Assembly (NCBI GenBank): GCA_025774865.1
Contig: JALGZO010000614.1
Location: 1-20,803 of the forward strand
DNA: 20,803 nt
Origin: a bacterium
Lineage (GTDB): Bacteria > ARS69
Direction of reading: 5' to 3'
A model generated the notes under the pieces. That model saw only the letters and a program-made list of their open reading frames with translations, was not told where the DNA came from and did no database searches. Numbering within the stretch: position 1 is the first letter of the stretch; each line of letters starts with the position of its first letter. The position numbers and the translations under genes are program-made. This document shows positions 8,054-15,919 of the stretch, piece by piece.

Positions 8054-9421
8054 GTGATCCACTCCAGCGTCCTGGAGCTCATCGGGAATACGCCCCTGGT
8101 GCGCCTGAACAAGATCCCCGGGGCCGGCGCCTCCGAGGTCGTCGTCAAGATCGAGGCGTTCAACCCCGGCGGTAGCGTCAAGGACCGCATCGGGATCCGC
8201 ATCATCGAGGACGCGGAGGAGAAGGGGCTCCTCGTGCCGGGCGGAACCGTCGTCGAGGGGACGAGCGGCAACACGGGAGCGGGGATCGCCCTTGCCTGCA
8301 TCCAGAGGGGGTACACGGCGATCTTCGTGATGCCCGACAAGATGTCCCAGGAGAAGGTCCATTACCTGAAGGCGCTCGGCGCTCAGGTCATCAGCTGCCC
8401 GACCGCGGTCGCGCCCGAGGACCCCCGCAGCTACTACTCCGTCTCCCGGCGGCTCGCCGAGGAGACCCCGAACGCCATTCTCGCGAACCAGTACTTCAAC
8501 CCCATGAACCCCCAGGCTCACTACGAGTCGACCGGGCCGGAGATCTGGCAACAGACGGACGGGCAGCTCGACTTCTTCGTCGCGGGGATGGGAACGGGAG
8601 GCACGATCTCGGGTGTCGGGAAGTTTCTCAAGGAGAAGAACCCGGACATCAAGATCGTCGGCATCGACGTCGAGGGGTCGCTCCTGCACCACTATTTCCT
8701 CACCGGTGAGCTGTCCGAGGCGCACCCGTACCTGGTCGAAGGCATCGGTGAGGACATGGTGCCGGGAACGCTCTCGTTCGAGAACATCGACGAGGTCGTC
8801 ACCGTGAACGACTCGGCGTCATTCCACATGGCGCGACGCCTCAGCCGCGAAGAGGGGATCTTCGTCGGCGGCTCGTGCGGCTCGGCCGTCGCAGGAGCCA
8901 TGGTCATCGCGAACCGGGAGGGACGAGGCAAGCGCATCGTCGTGCTCCTCCCCGATCACGGGAATCGCTACCTCTCCACCTTCCACGGCGACGAGTGGAT
9001 GGTCGAACGAGGCCTCGTCGATCCGGACCGGCTCCGGGTGGCCGACGTCGTCGACCAGAAGCCGCCGGGACTCGAGAGCCTGGTGACCGCTTCGCTCGAC
9101 GAGCCGCTGCGGGAGGTGCTCCACCGCATGCGCGAGAAGAACATCTCGCAGGTGCCGGTGCTCGACGGACCGGTGAGCGTCGGTTCGCTCGAGGAGGGGA
9201 CGGCGATGGCGCGCGTCCTCGACGACGCGTCAGTGCTCGACACGCAAGTGGGCGAAATCATGGACGAGCCTTTTCCCTCCGTCCCGGCGGACGCTCCGAT
9301 CTCTTCCGCGCTCGAGCCGCTGTCCTCTCGGCGCAAGAGCGCGGTACTCGTGACCGAGAACGGGAGCATCATCGCACTGCTCACCCGATTCGACTTCCTC
9401 AAGTTCATCCGCGCCAAGTAG
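8054..9421 (+). CDS. cbs: Cystathionine beta-synthase with C-terminal CBS-domain pair
   Basis: A PLP fold-type II enzyme condensing serine with homocysteine to cystathionine, the first step of reverse transsulfuration. From GTG 8054 it is 455 residues. The catalytic core holds LIGNTPLVRL (9-18), GGSVKDR with PLP Lys43, GTSGNTGAG (69-77) as the substrate loop, and GMGTGGTISG (178-187) as the phosphate cup. Residues 340-455 form two CBS motifs, QVPVLDGPVSVG and SAVLVTENGSIIALLTR, which bind adenosyl ligands in related proteins. GTG 8054 (MIHSSVLELIGNTP) is preferred because GAGGG lies five bases upstream. No heme-binding N-terminal extension is present, unlike the animal enzyme. The alternative, an O-acetylserine sulfhydrylase with CBS domains, is less likely given the cystathionine lyase next door. 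Confidence 0.92.
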   Translation: MIHSSVLELIGNTPLVRLNKIPGAGASEVVVKIEAFNPGGSVKDRIGIRIIEDAEEKGLLVPGGTVVEGTSGNTGAGIALACIQRGYTAIFVMPDKMSQEKVHYLKALGAQVISCPTAVAPEDPRSYYSVSRRLAEETPNAILANQYFNPMNPQAHYESTGPEIWQQTDGQLDFFVAGMGTGGTISGVGKFLKEKNPDIKIVGIDVEGSLLHHYFLTGELSEAHPYLVEGIGEDMVPGTLSFENIDEVVTVNDSASFHMARRLSREEGIFVGGSCGSAVAGAMVIANREGRGKRIVVLLPDHGNRYLSTFHGDEWMVERGLVDPDRLRVADVVDQKPPGLESLVTASLDEPLREVLHRMREKNISQVPVLDGPVSVGSLEEGTAMARVLDDASVLDTQVGEIMDEPFPSVPADAPISSALEPLSSRRKSAVLVTENGSIIALLTRFDFLKFIRAK

Positions 9422-9429
9422 GGAGAACC

Positions 9430-10584
9430 ATGGGCTTCTCGACCGACGCGATCCATGCCGGCCAGGAGCCGGAGGCGACAACGGGGGCGATCATTCCCCC
9501 CATCTTCCAGACCTCCACGTTCGTGCAGGAGAGCATCGCGGTGCACAAGGGTTACGAGTACGCCCGCGGAGACAATCCCACCCGAGAGTTCCTCGAACGG
9601 AACGTGGCGGTTCTCGAGGGCGGAAAACACGGACTCGCGTTCGCCTCGGGAATGGCGGCGATCGACTCCGTCGTGTCGTTGCTCGACGCCGGCGACCACT
9701 TCCTGATGACCAACCGAGTCTACGGCGGCACGTTCCGGTTGTTCGCCCAGGTCCGCGCCCGTCACGGACTCGCGTTCGATCGTGTCGACACGAGCGATCT
9801 CGACGCGGTAAGCGCCGCGATCCGCCCCGAGACGAAGATGCTGTTCGTGGAGACGCCCACGAATCCCACGCTGCAGATCACGGATCTGGAGGGCGCTGCG
9901 GCACTCTGCCGTGAGCGGGGCCTCCTCCTCGTCGTCGACAACACGTTCATGACCCCCTACTTCCAGCGCCCCCTCACTCTCGGCGCCGACATCGTCGTCC
10001 ACTCCGCGACCAAGTACCTGAACGGACACAGTGACGTGATCTCCGGCATCACGATCACGTCGGACGACGGACTGGCCGAGCGACTCCGGTTCATCCAGAA
10101 GTCGGTCGGCGCGATTCCCGGCCCGATGGACTGCTGGCTCGTCCTGCGCGGGATCAAGACGCTCGCCGTGCGGATGGAACGTCACGAGGAGAACGCGCGG
10201 GCGCTGGCCGAGGAGCTTGCTCGACATCCGGCGGTCAAGCGGACCCTCTACCCGGGACTGGCTTCGCACCCGCATCACGACCGCGCCAAGAGTCAGATGA
10301 GCGGGTTCGGCTCGGTGATCTCGTTCGACGTCGGCTCGCGCGAGGCGGCCCGGATCGTTCTCGAGACGGTGAAGATCTTCGCCCTCGCGGAGAGCCTCGG
10401 GGGCGTCGAGAGCCTCATCTCGCATCCCGCGGAGATGACCCACGCGTCCGTCCCGCTCGCGGATCAAGAAGAGCTCGGAATCAACCCGGGCCTGGTTCGC
10501 GTCTCGGTCGGAATCGAGGACCTCGAAGATCTTCGGACGGACCTGAACGCCGCGCTCGCCGCGCTTCCGGTCGCCGTCGCCTAG
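9430..10584 (+). CDS. Cystathionine gamma-lyase/gamma-synthase (Cys/Met metabolism PLP enzyme)
   Basis: A 384-residue member of the Cys/Met-metabolism PLP family. It has FSTDAIHAGQEP at the N-terminus, YARGDNPTR (44-52, the YSRxxNPT phosphate-contact region), ASGMAAI (72-78), ETPTNPTLQITD (141-152), VVDNTF with the PLP Asp at about 170, and SATKYLNGHSD with Schiff-base Lys195. It starts at ATG 9430, eight bases after the cbs stop, with GGGAGA as ribosome site, so the two are certainly an operon. Pairing with a CBS favours gamma-lyase activity (cystathionine to cysteine) and therefore a full reverse transsulfuration route. Gamma-synthase activity in the opposite direction is possible in this family and cannot be excluded by sequence. 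Confidence 0.93.
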   Translation: MGFSTDAIHAGQEPEATTGAIIPPIFQTSTFVQESIAVHKGYEYARGDNPTREFLERNVAVLEGGKHGLAFASGMAAIDSVVSLLDAGDHFLMTNRVYGGTFRLFAQVRARHGLAFDRVDTSDLDAVSAAIRPETKMLFVETPTNPTLQITDLEGAAALCRERGLLLVVDNTFMTPYFQRPLTLGADIVVHSATKYLNGHSDVISGITITSDDGLAERLRFIQKSVGAIPGPMDCWLVLRGIKTLAVRMERHEENARALAEELARHPAVKRTLYPGLASHPHHDRAKSQMSGFGSVISFDVGSREAARIVLETVKIFALAESLGGVESLISHPAEMTHASVPLADQEELGINPGLVRVSVGIEDLEDLRTDLNAALAALPVAVA

Positions 10585-10629
10585 GGTTCCCGTCTCGAAA
10601 GTCCTGCTTCCTCTCGCGATCCAGAGGAG

Positions 10630-10751
10630 CCGAGTTTCGCGAGGTCGGGAGGCACCCTCGAACGCGTCAGCGCAGCGCAGGCTCGTTTCGATGTCCCACG
10701 AGCCGAGCAGTAACGGCGGGCGAGGGTGCCTCCCGACCTCGCGAAACTCGG
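10630..10751. repeat. 122-bp palindromic element with perfect 31-bp inverted arms
   Basis: Bases 10630-10660 are the exact reverse complement of 10721-10751, with no mismatch in 31 bp. The 60-nt centre holds a second hairpin, GGCTCG (10680-10685) with CGAGCC (10699-10704) and a 13-nt loop. The element lies between the convergent lyase and DA1-like genes. It may act as a two-way transcription barrier, but there is no U-tract. The long exact arms and internal structure look more like a dispersed palindromic repeat or a MITE than an ordinary terminator. No obvious target-site duplication flanks it. Confidence 0.85.
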
Positions 10752-10819
10752 TCTCACCAGGCAATTGTGAGAGTCTCGGCCACTCATCATGACCTTCGGA
10801 AACGCGACCCGTGCGCCGA

Positions 10820-11740
10820 TCACCGCGAGCTGCGGGCCGCCGTCGCGTACCAGACGGCGCCGGGGGCGCCACGACGCATTTCGAGCCCGCTGAAGAGACG
10901 GAATCCGTGACCGTACTCGTCGGTGCGGGACTCGATCACCGTCCGCTCCCGATCGCAACCGTCGAGCCCGTCCAGCAGCCGCCACGCGACCCACTCCGCA
11001 AACCCTTCCCGGACGCGGACTCCCTGGTCGTCGGGACAGTTCTCCGCTTGCCACGCGTGCGCGAGCTCGTGCGCGAGCACCGCGGACACCCGCGGCTCGG
11101 TCAAGTGCGAGAGAACGTGGATAGTCGAGCGCCCCAGCCCGTCGCGCGAATACAGGCCGCACACGGTGGTGGGCGTCGCGGCCACCCCGGGCCGTCCCTT
11201 GATCGACTCCTTGGAGTCCACGACGAGTTCCGGAAGCGTGTCGAGCTCGAGCCCGAGCACATCTCTCGCGCGCCGGACCATCCGCTGATAGACCCCGTCG
11301 TAATCGTCATGGTCCGAGACGAGCCTCGGCTCGCAGGCCGGGCAGAAGAAACGACCGTCCCGCATCCGTGCACCGCGAGCCGGAGCGTTGCACACGCTGC
11401 AGCCGGGCGCCTCCTCCCGGCACTGCCGGCAGAACTTCCCCGTGGCGCCCGCGACCGTCCAGTATCGAAGAAGTAACGGTCGCGCACAGGCCGTGCAGCG
11501 CTCTGCGTAGTCGAGGCAGCGAGAGCAGTGACCGTCTCGCCCCGCGAGGCGGCCGGCCCGCGGCAGGCGGCATCCCTCGCAGGCCGGTGCCTTCGCGCAA
11601 CTCGCACAGATGTCGAGCGTGAGCTCCGCGTAGTGGAGGTACTCCCCGCGGATCGACCCCGCGCAGAGCGAGCACTTCAGCGGCTCTCCGCCGAGGGTGG
11701 GAGGGGTCGAGAGAAGGAGCGCCGCGAGCGCCGTGATCAG
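10820..11740 (-). CDS. Exported multi-CxxC zinc-finger protein with DA1-like HExxH metallopeptidase domain
   Basis: About 306 residues. The N-terminus is hydrophobic (ITALAALLLSTPPTLGG), like a signal peptide. Next come many Cys pairs suggestive of LIM-like or ribbon zinc sites: CSLC, CASC, CEGC, CSRC, CTAC, CRQC, CSVC and CPAC. The C-terminal half has LAHELAHAWQAE (HExxH at about 219) followed by VREGFAEWVAW, whose Glu would be the third zinc ligand. The domain order and the GLYSRDGLGRSTIHVLS / HELAHAW / EGFAEW spacing resemble the plant DA1 peptidase. No ATG, GTG or TTG lies in frame at the right place. The best start is CTG 11740, overlapping the upstream TGA by CTGA. A frameshift or a programmed fusion with the upstream gene is the alternative. 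Confidence 0.75.
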   Translation of the reverse strand: MITALAALLLSTPPTLGGEPLKCSLCAGSIRGEYLHYAELTLDICASCAKAPACEGCRLPRAGRLAGRDGHCSRCLDYAERCTACARPLLLRYWTVAGATGKFCRQCREEAPGCSVCNAPARGARMRDGRFFCPACEPRLVSDHDDYDGVYQRMVRRARDVLGLELDTLPELVVDSKESIKGRPGVAATPTTVCGLYSRDGLGRSTIHVLSHLTEPRVSAVLAHELAHAWQAENCPDDQGVRVREGFAEWVAWRLLDGLDGCDRERTVIESRTDEYGHGFRLFSGLEMRRGAPGAVWYATAARSSR

Positions 11741-12033
11741 GAACGATCGCGCTCGGAGGGTCCACCGCGGAGGCGCTGCAGCTCTTCGCGGAGCGACTGG
11801 ACCTCTTTTTCCAGTTTCTTGTACTCCTGGTCGAAGGCGCCCTCCAGAAAGACGATCCCTCCGAGCGGAATCCCCACCGCGGCGACGAGAAATACGAGCG
11901 CGGTGACCGGGGACAGAAGTCCCGATCCCACGAGCACCTGCCTCATCAGGAACAGGGACAGCAGGAACACGACGGATCCGATGACGACTCGCACTCGGAA
12001 CCTCGGACGAGGGGGCGGAGGAAGGCCAGCCAT
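11737..12033 (-). CDS. Small membrane protein with C-terminal coiled coil, function unknown
   Basis: About 98 residues. After a Pro-rich cytoplasmic start (MAGLPPPPRPRFRVRV) come two hydrophobic segments, VVIGSVVFLLSLFLM and LLSPVTALVFLVAAVGIPLGGIVFL. They are followed by a charged heptad-like helix, EYKKLEKEVQSLREELQRLR. I do not recognise the family. I use ATG 12033; a TTG at 12060 would add nine residues and neither has a clear ribosome site. It sits 42 nt after the previous small membrane gene, and its stop overlaps the proposed start of the DA1-like gene, so it belongs to the recD2 operon. Confidence 0.65.
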   Translation of the reverse strand: MAGLPPPPRPRFRVRVVIGSVVFLLSLFLMRQVLVGSGLLSPVTALVFLVAAVGIPLGGIVFLEGAFDQEYKKLEKEVQSLREELQRLRGGPSERDRS

Positions 12034-12075
12034 CGTCGGGGATGGTCGACAGGAGGTCAAGTCGATCGCGGGTTC

Positions 12076-12402
12076 TCATTCGACGTCGACGGACGCCTCG
12101 GAGCGACCGGGAGTGCAGATCGGCGATCGACTGGACTCGGGCCCCGGGCCACTCAGTCCCGGGCCGAAGCGTTCGTTGGGCTTCGGCGAGTCGTGTCGCT
12201 CGAATTCCACCGATCCGGTCAGAGCCGTGGGCATCACCCCGGCCAGCAGCTCGCGTCGAACGGCGCGGACCCGTGCCACACTCAGGAACTTCCATAGCAG
12301 GATGGCGAGGACGAGATAGACTCCGATCCCCGCGAGGATCCACAAGAACACCGACAGACTCCCGTGAGGCCGGAGAGGACCGGCCTTCTTTGTCATCGGC
12401 AT
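12076..12402 (-). CDS. Small single-pass membrane protein, function unknown
   Basis: 108 residues with one strong hydrophobic segment near the N-terminus (LSVFLWILAGIGVYLVLAILLW), followed by a basic stretch (VARVRAVRRELL) and a polar, Pro/Ser-rich C-terminus. The positive-inside rule suggests that the C-terminal part is cytoplasmic. No family recognised. It starts 19 nt after the recD2 stop, at ATG 12402 or the in-frame ATG 12396, without an obvious ribosome site. Position and strand make it the second gene of the recD2 operon. Confidence 0.65.
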   Translation of the reverse strand: MPMTKKAGPLRPHGSLSVFLWILAGIGVYLVLAILLWKFLSVARVRAVRRELLAGVMPTALTGSVEFERHDSPKPNERFGPGLSGPGPESSRSPICTPGRSEASVDVE

Positions 12403-12421
12403 TCGAGAAGTGAGGGTTGAG

Positions 12422-14641
12422 CTAGGCTCGATCTTCCGAGACCGACTCGATCTTCCCGGCGAGACGGGGAGCGAGTGTCGAGCGTCGACCGCGGGAGCGG
12501 CCGGTCCGCAGCGCCAGTGCGAGCGCGCGACGGCTCCCGACCAGCACGACGCCCTTTCGCGCGCGAGTGATCGCCGTATAGAACAGAGGACGCTCGAGGA
12601 GGATTGCGTGCTGCGTCGTCAGCGGGAAAACGACCCAGTCGTACTCCGATCCTTGCGACTTGTGAACGGTGATGGCGTAAGCCAGTGAAACTTGGTCCCA
12701 CTCGGACGCCGGCAGATTCGCGAGCGTGTCGAAACGGACGTTCAGTTCCCGACCGTCAGGGGAGATCGAATCGACGTGTCCTATCTCTCCGTTGAAGACG
12801 TTTCGCCGGTAGTCATTCCGAAGCTGGATCACGCGATCGCGGACGCGGAAGCGTCGCACCCCCGAGCGCACTTCGGGACCACCCGGATTCAGGCTCTCTT
12901 GCAAGAGCGCGTTGAGAGCGTCGGCCCCCGCCTCCCCTTTGTACATCGGCACGAGAACCTGGACGTCCCGAAGCGGGTCGACGCCACTCACGGCCGGAAG
13001 GAACTCCCGCACGAGGCGCCGGATCTCGGACGCGATCTCGGCGGGTTCCTGACTCTCGACGAACGCGAAGTCGCCTTCCCCCGGCGCGACCATCTCGGGC
13101 ATCTCGCCGGCGAGGACCCGGTGCGCGTTCCGCACGATGCCGCTCCGTTCATCCTGCCGAAAGATCTGCGCCAGCCGCGCCGTCGGGACGACTTTGCTTC
13201 CGATGAGATCCCGCAAGACCTCGCCGGGACCGACCGAGGGAAGTTGATCCGCGTCGCCGACGAGCACGAGCCGAGCGTGACGCGGAACCGCGGCGAGCAG
13301 GATTTCGAACAGACGCAGGTCGATCATCGAGGACTCGTCCACGAGAATGACATCCGCCTCGACGGGGTTGGAGGCGTCGCGCCCGAACGCCCCGGTCGAG
13401 GGGTCGAAGCCGAGCAGGCGGTGCAGAGTGGCGGCCTCGCGGCCGGCCGTCTCCGCGAGCCGGCGCGCGGCGCGCCCGGTGGGCGCCGCCAGCGCCAGGC
13501 GGAAGCCATGCACCTCGAACAGGTCGAGCAGGAACCGCGTCAGCATCGTCTTGCCGGTGCCGGGGCCGCCCGTGATGACGAGCGCGGATTGTTCGTGGGC
13601 GACCCGAAGCGCTCGAATCTGATCGTCCGAGAGCTCGATCCCCCGGCTCGCCTCGAGCTCGCGAAGCTCTCGTTCGTCGAAATGAAGCTCTCGCGCCCCG
13701 TCGGCGTCGTGCAATAGCTCGAGCAGGCGGCGCGCGGCCGAGACCTCTGCGCGGTGAAGACCAATCGTGTAGATCCGGTCCGACTCCTGGACGACGAGCC
13801 CACCGCGGACCGCCATCTCGATCCCCGCTTCGACGACCATCAGTTCGAGCTCGAGCAGGTCGGCGCTGCGGGCGGCGAGATCGTCGGCCGCCATGTAGAC
13901 GTCGCCAAGCTCGGCCGCTCGCCGCAGCGTGTGAACGATCCCCGCCTCCACGCGCGACGGATCCTCCCGGTCGATTCCGAGACTCCTCGCCAGAGCGTCG
14001 GCCCGGACGAATCCGATCCCCCAGATGTCGCGCGCAAGACGATACGGGTCGTCTCGCACCACCGTGAGGGCGGACTCGCCGTACCTCTCGTGAATCCGGG
14101 ACGCGTAGCGGGATCCGAGTCCGCTCTGCTCCAGAAGCAAGGTGAGATCACGGAGCTGAGCGTTCAGCCGGACGGCATCGACGAGTCCGCGCGCCTTCTC
14201 GGCCGAGATCCCGCGGACGCGAGTGAGGTCCTCCGGGTGACGTTCGATGACGTCGAGTGTCCCCTCGCCGAACTGGCTCACGATGCGCTCTGCGAGCTTC
14301 GGCCCGATACCGGGCGCGAGACCCGAGCCCAGGTAGCGCGTGATCGCTTCCGCGGTCCGGGGAGCCATCCGGGTGAGTGATGAAACCTCGAGTTGGCGAC
14401 CGAAACGGGGATGCTCCACCCAGCGTCCTTCGGCCCGGACGCGTTCCCCCACCGACAGCGGCGGCATCGGTCCGACGACGGCGAGGGTCCGTTCGTCCCC
14501 CTCCGGAGAGACTCGAAGAACGGTGTAGCCGGTCTCCTCGCTTCGAAAAGTGATACGCGAAACGGTTCCGATCAGCTCGTCAGCGCCATGGGGAGGGTCC
14601 GATCTCGAGAAGAGGCTTCGTTGGTCACCCGCTCGTGGCAC
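12422..14641 (-). CDS. recD2: RecD2-type ATP-dependent DNA helicase
   Basis: A superfamily 1B 5'-3' DNA helicase of the RecD2 (RecD/TraA) group, which acts without RecBC. From GTG 14641 it is 739 residues, within the family range. Domains in order: N-terminal ELIGTVSRITFRSEETGYTV OB-like region, helix-hairpin-helix repeats (GIGPKLAERI, VRGISAEKARGL), Walker A ITGGPGTGKTML at about 355, Walker B DVILVDESSMID, motif III LVLVGDADQLPSVG, motif IV LAQIFRQDERSG, the SH3-like DRVIQLRNDYRRNVFNGEIG, ITVHKSQGSEYDWV, and the C-terminal YTAITRARKGVVLVG. GTG 14641 has GGAGA at good spacing. An upstream in-frame GTG at 14794 would translate through the sigma gene's terminator and is rejected. It heads an operon with two membrane proteins and the DA1-like gene. 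Confidence 0.92.
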   Translation of the reverse strand: MPRAGDQRSLFSRSDPPHGADELIGTVSRITFRSEETGYTVLRVSPEGDERTLAVVGPMPPLSVGERVRAEGRWVEHPRFGRQLEVSSLTRMAPRTAEAITRYLGSGLAPGIGPKLAERIVSQFGEGTLDVIERHPEDLTRVRGISAEKARGLVDAVRLNAQLRDLTLLLEQSGLGSRYASRIHERYGESALTVVRDDPYRLARDIWGIGFVRADALARSLGIDREDPSRVEAGIVHTLRRAAELGDVYMAADDLAARSADLLELELMVVEAGIEMAVRGGLVVQESDRIYTIGLHRAEVSAARRLLELLHDADGARELHFDERELRELEASRGIELSDDQIRALRVAHEQSALVITGGPGTGKTMLTRFLLDLFEVHGFRLALAAPTGRAARRLAETAGREAATLHRLLGFDPSTGAFGRDASNPVEADVILVDESSMIDLRLFEILLAAVPRHARLVLVGDADQLPSVGPGEVLRDLIGSKVVPTARLAQIFRQDERSGIVRNAHRVLAGEMPEMVAPGEGDFAFVESQEPAEIASEIRRLVREFLPAVSGVDPLRDVQVLVPMYKGEAGADALNALLQESLNPGGPEVRSGVRRFRVRDRVIQLRNDYRRNVFNGEIGHVDSISPDGRELNVRFDTLANLPASEWDQVSLAYAITVHKSQGSEYDWVVFPLTTQHAILLERPLFYTAITRARKGVVLVGSRRALALALRTGRSRGRRSTLAPRLAGKIESVSEDRA

Positions 14642-14668
14642 GACGTTCTCCGGACGGAGTGTGACTCT

Positions 14669-14697
14669 GGGGTACCACGAGGTTGGAGAGGCGACAA
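14669..14697 (-). promoter_or_regulatory. Candidate sigma-70-type promoter for recD2 operon
   Basis: On the minus strand, TTGTCG (14697-14692), a 17-nt spacer and TACCCC (14674-14669). The match to consensus is modest, but the style resembles the cbs promoter (TTGACG/TACCCT). It lies just between the upstream terminator and the GTG at 14641, leaving a leader of about 20 nt. Confidence 0.45.
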
Positions 14698-14730
14698 GCC
14701 GTGCGGCGGAGCGCACCTGGCGGAGGGTAC

Positions 14731-14789
14731 CTGAAGAAGGCCCCCCGAGCGGCAGCACGGGGGGCCTCGATCCCCTCTCGAGGAGGGGA
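14731..14789 (-). terminator. Tandem-hairpin intrinsic terminator of the sigma factor gene
   Basis: Reading the minus strand after the stop at 14807, a first hairpin (arms TCCCCTC/GAGGGGA, 14789-14771) is followed by a second with an 8-bp all-GC stem (GGCCCCCC/GGGGGGCC, 14766-14739, 12-nt loop) and the tail TTCTTC (14738-14733). The second hairpin with its pyrimidine tail is a good Rho-independent terminator and separates the sigma gene from recD2. Confidence 0.85.
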
Positions 14790-14806
14790 CTCACACGACT
14801 CGCGGC

Positions 14807-15802
14807 TCAGTTCTCGGGCACCGGATCGGCGCTCGACGCGAGCTTTCGGAGCTTCAGCAAGCACCGCTTTTCGATCTGGCGAATGCGCTCGCGGGTGACC
14901 CCGATCTTCTTGCCGGTCTCCTCCAGAGACAGTGGTTCCTGCCCGTCGAGACCGAATCGGAAGTTCAGGATGCGGCGCTCGCGCTCGTCCAGGTGCGTCA
15001 AGAGCTCGGTCACCCGACGCCGAGTGAGCGAAGCCTCCGCGTTGTCGAACGGGGACTTCTGACGCTGGTCCGGCACGAGATCATAGAGCGTGGTCTGCGC
15101 CTCATCGCCGATCGGCGTATCCATGGATAAGGTGCTCCGCGTCAGTCGGGCGAGGTTCGTGACCTTTTCGACTGGGAGCTGGAGCTCCTTCGATACGTCG
15201 TCGATCGTATGTCGCCCGTCCTTCTTCTGGGCGAGCGCACGCTCGGTCTGGAGGTACTTCCGCAGACTCGCGATCACGTTTGCCGGAATCCGAACGGTGC
15301 GACTGTGATTGGCGAGCGCGCGCGTGATCGATTGGCGGATCCACTTCGATCCGTAGGTCGAGAAACGGAAGCCGAGGTCCACGTTGAAGTACTCCGCCGC
15401 TTTGATCAGCCCGAGGTTGCCCTCTCCGATCAAGTCGGTGAAGGACAGTCCCATTCCCTGGTAGCGGCGGGCGATCGAAACCACCAGGCGCAAGTTGGCA
15501 GCGATCAGCCTATCCATGGCGCGAGCGTTCCCCGCCTTCGCCGCCGTTGCCAGTTCCACCTCTTGTTCGCGGGTCAGTAACTTGATCTTGCTGATGGCGG
15601 CCAGATAGACCCCCAACGTATCCCGGGAGCGGGACGGTTTCGCGGAGCCCTTCGGACTCTTCTTCGCCCGTGTCGCGGACGAAGTCGATCGGTCCGGATA
15701 CGTGGTCTCCACGGCGTTCTCCCGTGAATCCAGCATTTCCAACTCTCCTCTGAGAAACGTCCGGCTCAGTTCTCCGAGGTCTTCCGAAACCCAGAGGTTC
15801 AT
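14807..15802 (-). CDS. RNA polymerase sigma factor, RpoD/RpoS family (probable group 2, alternative)
   Basis: A 331-residue sigma-70-family factor. Residues 1-60 are a polar, basic leader with no region 1.1. Region 1.2 is DTLGVYLAAISKIKLLTREQE (61-81, starting DTLGVYLA). Region 2 has RLIAANLRLVVSIARRY and DLIGEGNLGLIKAAEYF, and regions 2.3-2.4 have GFRFSTYGSKWIRQSITRA (144-162). Region 3 follows, and region 4.2 is LSLEETGKKIGVTRERIRQI (291-310). The lack of region 1.1 and a region 2.4 that differs from the usual TYATWWIRQ argue for an alternative, RpoS-like factor rather than the primary sigma. The ATG at 15802 has GGGAGG at ideal spacing; the open frame upstream to 16117 is non-coding leader. 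It has its own terminator, and a sigma-54-type promoter lies about 90 nt upstream. Confidence 0.92.
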   Translation of the reverse strand: MNLWVSEDLGELSRTFLRGELEMLDSRENAVETTYPDRSTSSATRAKKSPKGSAKPSRSRDTLGVYLAAISKIKLLTREQEVELATAAKAGNARAMDRLIAANLRLVVSIARRYQGMGLSFTDLIGEGNLGLIKAAEYFNVDLGFRFSTYGSKWIRQSITRALANHSRTVRIPANVIASLRKYLQTERALAQKKDGRHTIDDVSKELQLPVEKVTNLARLTRSTLSMDTPIGDEAQTTLYDLVPDQRQKSPFDNAEASLTRRRVTELLTHLDERERRILNFRFGLDGQEPLSLEETGKKIGVTRERIRQIEKRCLLKLRKLASSADPVPEN

Positions 15803-15902
15803 GGCGGCCTCCCTTCGTCCGACTCGCGACCGGTGAAGGTGGGGAAGTGGCCGACATCGATTCGCTTCGACCCCTCGATGTCTCGCCGTCGTGTAAAAGC
15901 CA

Positions 15903-15919
15903 TGCAGGGCTTGTGCCAG
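15903..15919 (-). promoter_or_regulatory. Sigma-54 (-24/-12) promoter for the sigma factor gene
   Basis: The minus strand reads CTGGCACAAGCCCTGCA. Against the RpoN consensus YTGGCACGrNNNTTGCW it keeps CTGGCAC, the invariant GG and GC at the exact spacing, and the final TGCA; two of the non-invariant positions differ. Predicted transcription start is near 15892, giving a leader of about 90 nt. The neighbouring sigma-54 activator gene supports it. Confidence 0.7.

Noticed and set aside
8968-10872. A 634-codon open frame on the minus strand, opposite cbs and the cystathionine lyase
   Set aside because: Antisense to two certain enzymes, no recognisable domain, and it runs through the palindromic element.
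14642-14794. A possible 51-residue N-terminal extension of RecD2 from GTG 14794
   Set aside because: It would translate through the sigma gene's terminator hairpins and has no ribosome site; GTG 14641 has one.
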